Assembly: GCA_003222555.1 (NCBI GenBank)
Contig: QHWL01000049.1
Span: 10,557-20,009, forward strand
Direction of reading: 5' to 3'
From: Acidobacteriota bacterium
GTDB taxonomy: Bacteria > Acidobacteriota > Vicinamibacteria > Vicinamibacterales > CAVVIG01
Length of the DNA: 9,453 nucleotides
Part shown: one piece after another, positions 5,826-9,453 of the stretch
Layout of the letters: each line of letters opens with the position of its first letter
Position numbering within the stretch: position 1 is the first letter of the stretch
Notes under the pieces: generated by a model
Database searches by the model: none
The model's input: the letters and a program-made list of their open reading frames with translations, nothing else
Told to the model about the DNA's origin: nothing
Position numbers and translations under genes: made by a program

Positions 5826-7294
5826 CGGTTCTTCACGAGCTTTAAGTCCTGCGCTACGGTCCCTGCGTGAGGAACTGGTGCTTCTGCAGTGCGAAGCGGT
5901 GCGGGCAACAGCTTGGCGAGCGCATTGGCGGTGCAAAAGTAGATTGTGCCGTCTGGCGCCACGACTACCACGCGCACGCCGCCGACCCGATCGTCGAGCA
6001 GCCGCTCGGTGGTCACAATCTGTGTAGGATCCTTCGGGTCGAACCGGATACGGAGAATATGCCGGCCTTCGTCGGCCGCGACGAGCAGATTATCCCGAAA
6101 GGCCGGAATGAGAGCTCCACGGTAGAAGGCGAGCGCGGACGCTCCGGTCGGAGGAGGCAGCACCTGAGTCGCGCGAACAGCGGCGCGCCTCGGACGATCT
6201 TCTCCCGCGGCAACTGCGCTCAACCGCGTCGAACCCTGTAGATCGACGTCGGCGATCCACAGCAGTCCCGTGCCGGGCTGCCAGTCGAGCCCGCGCGGCG
6301 ATCGATACTCGTGCGAATACACCGGAGTCGCCCCGGCTTGATCGCCGGGCGTGCTGCCGTCCGGGTTCATGCGAAGAATCTTGCCGTTGAAAGCCGCCAT
6401 GTCCCCGGCGCGCCGCGGATCGCCGCCGTCGTCGAAGGCGACGTACAGCTTCCCGTCCGCGCCGAATCGCAGCGACGCGGCCGCACGGGCGGCCGAGGCC
6501 GGGATGTCGTCGAGCAGGATCACCCGATCGCCCAGCGTGTCGCTCGTCTCGCGGAAGCGCGCGAGACGATAGACGCGCCCTCCCGAAGGGGAAGGCGTTG
6601 TGTAGAGCGCGTAGACCAATCGCGTCTGCTCGAACCGCGGATCGAACGCGAGTCCCAGTAGCCCACCCTCCCCCGCCGTCGCGACGTCGGCAATCGCCAG
6701 TGCGGGCTCCGCACGCAGCCGCCCGTCGCCGACCACGCGCACGCGTCCGCCGCGCTCGGCAACGAAGAGTCGTCCGTCAGGCGCGAACGCGACGTCGGTC
6801 GGCTCGCTCAAACCATCGGTCACGAGACCGATGCTCAGCCGCACGCGATCGGTTGTCGCAAGAACGCTTCCCGACGACCAAGCGCTCGCGCGCTCGACCG
6901 CCTGCGCTGTGGCCCCGACGACGATGACGCGCAACGGCGACGACCTGGGACTCTCCAGCACTTCGCCGTCGACGACGAACGATGCCAGCTCGAGCGTGTG
7001 AGCGCCTGGCGACATGGCCGGCAGCCGCGCGCTGCACGCAAACCCGGCCGCCGATTGCGTCGGACCGCAGGAGGCGTCGGCCAGTTCCGATCGCGTACCG
7101 TCGACGTAGATCGCGTAGCGGAGCGCCGCGAAGTCCGCTGAATCGCCCGGCTGCTGATCCCAGCCGATACGCTCGCTGCCGGTGATCCTCTCCTCGGCTG
7201 GCGGAGGCGTCGGCTGCGAACTGTTGTTGCAAGCAACAATCGCGAGGCATGCGAGCGTCAATGGGAGCGTGCGAAGATCCATGCGGATTGCCAT
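5822..7294 (-). CDS. PQQ-dependent sugar dehydrogenase-like lipoprotein with N-terminal fibronectin-like domain
   Basis: The product is 490 residues. Residues 1-22 form a lipoprotein signal (hydrophobic PLTLACLAIVAC, lipid-accepting C22), so it is probably membrane-anchored outside the cytoplasm. Residues about 36-127 look like a fibronectin type III-like beta domain with two cysteines (C76, C87). Residues about 150-465 are a six-bladed propeller of the glucose/sorbosone dehydrogenase family (PF07995): FAPDGRLFVAERGGRVRVV, GEGGLLGLAFDPRF, LRFGADGKLYVAFDDGGD, FNGKILRMNPDGS and YRSPRGLDWQP with R331. The usual His-Asn-Gly-Gly before the LRFG strand reads RAAA (270-273), so dehydrogenase activity is doubtful. 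The last residues (about 477-490) are encoded by repeat sequence. ATG at 7294 is given; ATG at 7282 would also leave a full lipoprotein signal. Divergent from a paralogue. Confidence 0.88.
   Translation of the reverse strand: MAIRMDLRTLPLTLACLAIVACNNSSQPTPPPAEERITGSERIGWDQQPGDSADFAALRYAIYVDGTRSELADASCGPTQSAAGFACSARLPAMSPGAHTLELASFVVDGEVLESPRSSPLRVIVVGATAQAVERASAWSSGSVLATTDRVRLSIGLVTDGLSEPTDVAFAPDGRLFVAERGGRVRVVGDGRLRAEPALAIADVATAGEGGLLGLAFDPRFEQTRLVYALYTTPSPSGGRVYRLARFRETSDTLGDRVILLDDIPASAARAAASLRFGADGKLYVAFDDGGDPRRAGDMAAFNGKILRMNPDGSTPGDQAGATPVYSHEYRSPRGLDWQPGTGLLWIADVDLQGSTRLSAVAAGEDRPRRAAVRATQVLPPPTGASALAFYRGALIPAFRDNLLVAADEGRHILRIRFDPKDPTQIVTTERLLDDRVGGVRVVVVAPDGTIYFCTANALAKLLPAPLRTAEAPVPHAGTVAQDLKLVKNR
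5844..5858. repeat. REP-like sequence, copy 2 (half-palindrome) inside a CDS end
   Basis: AAGTCCTGCGCTACG repeats 5613-5627 exactly. Here the left half of the palindrome is absent, and the sequence lies within the last codons of the - strand lipoprotein gene, encoding part of GTVAQDLK. Confidence 0.7.
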
Positions 7295-7331
7295 GATAGC
7301 GCACGCCTGAGTCGTGCGTTAGGATACGCGC
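7295..7331. promoter_or_regulatory. Divergent intergenic region between two sugar dehydrogenase homologues
   Basis: Only 37 bp separate the two start codons, so promoters for both genes must lie here or inside the 5' ends of the opposing genes. TAGGAT at 7320-7325 resembles a -10 box for the + strand gene, but no -35 at proper distance is seen, and its AGGA more plausibly serves as ribosome binding site. No convincing operator was found. Confidence 0.35.
7319..7324 (+). promoter_or_regulatory. Ribosome binding site deciding the GTG start at 7332
   Basis: TTAGGA at 7319-7324 ends 7 nt before GTG at 7332, ideal spacing. It supports the GTG start, which is also the one that yields a complete signal peptide. 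Confidence 0.6.
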
Positions 7332-8591
7332 GTGCAGAGGGTCTGCTCGATTGCAGTGGCCGTCGCCTTCACGTGCGGCACCGCGGCCAACGTGCAGGCG
7401 CAGCTCCGGACGCGGGTCCATGCGTCCGGCTTTGCCCTTCCACTCGGGTTCGTTCAGGATCCGATGGACCGGACGGTTCAGTTCGTCGTCCAGCAAGGCG
7501 GGCGCATTCGAGTCGTCCGCAACGGAACCGTCCAGCCGGCGGACTTTCTCGACCTGACACGCGCCGTCGTCGCCGGCGGAGAGCAGGGGCTTCTCGGTTT
7601 GGCCTTCGCACCCGACTACGCCGTGAGCGGACGGTTCTACGTCAACTTCACCAACACCGCCGGCCACACGGTCGTGGCGCGGTTCCGCCGATCGGCCAAT
7701 CCGCTGGTCGCCGATGAGAGCTCGCGTTTCGATCTGCGCTGGGGAGGGGCGGACGGCCCGCCGTTTGTCGCGCAGCCGTTCGCGAATCACAACGGCGGAA
7801 ACCTCGCCTTCGGCCCCGACGGCTTTCTCTACATCGGCCTGGGTGACGGCGGCGCGGCGGACGATCCCGGGCATCGCGCGCAGAATCCCTCGGAGCTGCT
7901 CGGCAAGATGCTGCGCATCGATGTGAGCGTGCCGGACGGGCACCCATCCGGCTATCAAGTGCCATCCAACAACCCATTCGTCGGCGGCCGACCCGTGGCA
8001 GCGCGTCCGGAAATCTGGAGCTTCGGCCTGCGAAACCCGTGGCGCTACAGTTTCGACGATCCGGCGCGCGGCGGCACAGGTGCGCTATTGATCGCAGACG
8101 TGGGCCAGAACAAATGGGAGGAGATCGACTACGAGCCGCGCAACCAGGGCGGCCGCAATTACGGATGGCGGAACCGCGAGGGCGCGCACGACGAGGTCAC
8201 GTCATTGCCGCCCGCGTTTCTGCCGCTCGTCGAGCCGATCCATGAATACGACCACACGGTCGGCCAGTCCATCACGGGAGGATACGTCTACCGCGGTCGC
8301 GCGCTCGGGCCAAATTATCGAGGGCGGTACTTCTTCGCCGATTTCGTCCAGGGGCGCGTATGGTCGATCGCGCTCACGCCGGATTCATCGGCCGGGGCGC
8401 GCGCCGCAGACCTCATCGAGCACACCGCGGAGCTCGGCCGCTCCAGCCAGATCGGCACCGTCAGTTCGTTCGGGCTCGACGCCGACGGCGAGTTGTATAT
8501 CGTCTCCTACTCACTCGGCAGGATCCTGAAGGTGCTCGGTCCGCCGACGGCGCCGCCGACGCCAGGCGGGCCGCGAATCATCCGGCCGTAG
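7332..8591 (+). CDS. Exported PQQ-dependent sugar dehydrogenase (aldose sugar dehydrogenase-like)
   Basis: The product is 419 residues, in the usual range for soluble glucose/sorbosone dehydrogenases (PF07995), which oxidise sugars in the periplasm with pyrroloquinoline quinone. It opens with a signal peptide (MQRVCSIAVAVAFTCG, then ANVQA with likely cleavage after A23). Propeller motifs are all present: GGRIRVVRNG, GGEQGLLGLAFAPDYA (82-97), ANHNGGNLAFGPDGFLYIGL (151-170) with H153 in the position of the catalytic base, GDGGAADDPGHRAQ (171-184), WSFGLRNPWRYSFD (229-242) with R234, LLIADVGQNKWEEIDY (252-267), GRNYGWRNREG (274-284) and GGYVYRG (316-322). A proline-rich tail (GPPTAPPTPGGP) ends it. 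The sugar used is unknown; a cofactor-binding HHIP-like protein without sugar activity is an alternative. No PQQ synthesis gene lies in the window. Confidence 0.93.
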   Translation: MQRVCSIAVAVAFTCGTAANVQAQLRTRVHASGFALPLGFVQDPMDRTVQFVVQQGGRIRVVRNGTVQPADFLDLTRAVVAGGEQGLLGLAFAPDYAVSGRFYVNFTNTAGHTVVARFRRSANPLVADESSRFDLRWGGADGPPFVAQPFANHNGGNLAFGPDGFLYIGLGDGGAADDPGHRAQNPSELLGKMLRIDVSVPDGHPSGYQVPSNNPFVGGRPVAARPEIWSFGLRNPWRYSFDDPARGGTGALLIADVGQNKWEEIDYEPRNQGGRNYGWRNREGAHDEVTSLPPAFLPLVEPIHEYDHTVGQSITGGYVYRGRALGPNYRGRYFFADFVQGRVWSIALTPDSSAGARAADLIEHTAELGRSSQIGTVSSFGLDADGELYIVSYSLGRILKVLGPPTAPPTPGGPRIIRP

Positions 8592-8693
8592 AATCCGTCC
8601 CTGAAATTCTTTTCAAGAATCGACGTGGGACCAGCCAGAGACCGGTCGCAGATTGTGAAGCCTCTCGCGGGCATTCTGTGGCATCTTCTTCAC

Positions 8694-9453
8694 ATGCAAC
8701 CTCTCCGACTCTCGCTCACGCTGCTGGCCGCGGTCGGGTTGGCGGGCTGCTTCCAATCGAGCACGATCATCAACGTGAACGCCGACGGCAGCGGGACGGT
8801 TAATGAGCGCATGCTCCTGACCGGCGCGGCCCTCGCCCAACTGCGCGCGTTCGCCGCGCTGGGCGGCGGCGGCGGCCAGGACATCAACCCTATTACCGAA
8901 GATCAGGCGCGCGCGGCGGCCACATCGATGGGATCGGGGGTGACCTACGTCTCGTCGACACCCATCGCCAACGGCGACGCCCAGGGCCGCGCCATCGTCT
9001 ACGCCTTCACCGACATCAACCAAGTACGGATCAGTCAGCAGCCGCCAGCGCCTGGCGGCATGACCATTCGCGCGCCGGGGGTCACCACCGCGGACGGTCC
9101 GGCAGTCACGTTCGCGCTCGCGCGCCAGCCAGACGGCAACCTGCTGCTGCGCATCATCGTACCGACACCCAAGGTGCCGCCGGCCGACACGGCGCCGCCG
9201 GCAGGTGCCGGGCCCCGGTCTTCGCCCCAGCAGGTCGCGATGATCAAACAGTTGATTGCCGGCGCGCATTTATCGATTGCCGTGGAGCCGTCGGGCCGTC
9301 TTGTCCGCACGAGCAGCCCGTTCGTCGAAGGGCAACGCGTCACCTTGCTCGACCTCGATCTCGATGAGGCGACGAAGGACGAGGCGGTCGTCTCGAGGCT
9401 GCAAGGCGTGCGCAGCGTCGACGATGCGAAAGCCGCGTTGAAGGATGTGCCTG
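8694..9453 (+). CDS. Uncharacterised lipoprotein, open at the right edge
   Basis: The frame stays open for 253 codons to the window end. Residues 1-19 are a clear lipoprotein signal: charged start, hydrophobic LTLLAAVGLAG and lipid-accepting C19. The mature protein begins FQSSTIINVNADGSGTVNER, in which the NADGSGT turn resembles the opening strand of LppM-like and other bacterial surface lipoproteins. A proline-rich linker (TPKVPPADTAPPAGAGP, about 158-174) separates an N-terminal beta-rich part from a C-terminal part with IAGAHLSIAVEPSGRL. I do not recognise a named family and assign no function. ATG at 8694 is preferred because it gives a compact signal; GTG at 8655 is in frame and would add 13 residues. 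No strong ribosome binding site is seen. The 102 bp upstream hold no gene. Confidence 0.8.
   Translation, partial: MQPLRLSLTLLAAVGLAGCFQSSTIINVNADGSGTVNERMLLTGAALAQLRAFAALGGGGGQDINPITEDQARAAATSMGSGVTYVSSTPIANGDAQGRAIVYAFTDINQVRISQQPPAPGGMTIRAPGVTTADGPAVTFALARQPDGNLLLRIIVPTPKVPPADTAPPAGAGPRSSPQQVAMIKQLIAGAHLSIAVEPSGRLVRTSSPFVEGQRVTLLDLDLDEATKDEAVVSRLQGVRSVDDAKAALKDVP

Noticed and set aside
5740..6027. Small + strand frame with AEHAEHAE and SAVSAVSAV, and a matching - strand frame at 5592-5936
   Set aside because: Both are translations of the long intergenic palindrome continuing into the antisense of the lipoprotein gene, not real proteins.
7301..7318. Short GCACG / CGTGC inverted repeat in the divergent intergenic region as an operator
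   Set aside because: The arms are only 5 bp in GC-rich DNA, so this is expected by chance and no regulator gene is nearby.
8606..8620. ATTCTT / AAGAAT inverted repeat after the + strand sugar dehydrogenase
   Set aside because: A 6-bp AT stem with a 3-nt loop and no T-run is too weak to call a terminator.

Overview
The window is GC-rich soil-bacterium-like chromosome, densely packed with genes on both strands. Three things point to Acidobacteriota, probably a Vicinamibacteria-type lineage: two PQQ-type sugar dehydrogenase homologues side by side (one with an N-terminal fibronectin-like domain), an M3 oligoendopeptidase F, and intergenic palindromes of the kind I recall from that phylum. This placement is an inference from gene style and memory; no rRNA or marker gene is present. 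I see no phage, plasmid, transposase, CRISPR array, tRNA or rRNA.

Layout. Positions 1-179 hold the 3' end of a TraB/GumN-family gene. Next on the + strand are a flavin amine oxidase (241-1593), a small arginine-rich protein of unknown function (1618-1950), an 8-bp tandem repeat (1973-2028) that runs straight into the start of an APC-family amino acid permease (2023-3315), and a CoA-binding Rossmann protein with a GTG start (3333-3758). That gene converges on, and overlaps by 14 bp, an oligoendopeptidase F on the - strand (3745-5583). The 240 bp upstream of the peptidase hold three different palindromic repeats. A lipoprotein PQQ-type sugar dehydrogenase homologue follows on the - strand (5822-7294). 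It is divergent from a second, exported member of the same superfamily on the + strand (7332-8591). The window ends inside an uncharacterised lipoprotein gene (8694-9453), open at the right edge.

How the genes may work together. Peptidase, permease and amine oxidase would fit peptide and amino acid or amine use, but they are not arranged as one operon and the link is only suggestive. The two sugar dehydrogenase homologues share a 37-bp divergent intergenic region and both look exported. The + strand one keeps the His-Asn-Gly-Gly motif expected at the PQQ active site; the - strand lipoprotein has Arg-Ala-Ala-Ala there.

I did not find a convincing new multi-gene system. The most unusual material is repeat-related: an 8-bp array of Shine-Dalgarno-like, GATC-containing units at the permease start, an inverted copy of that repeat's edge at the permease end, and a palindrome cluster that appears to have supplied the last codons and stop codon of the lipoprotein gene.
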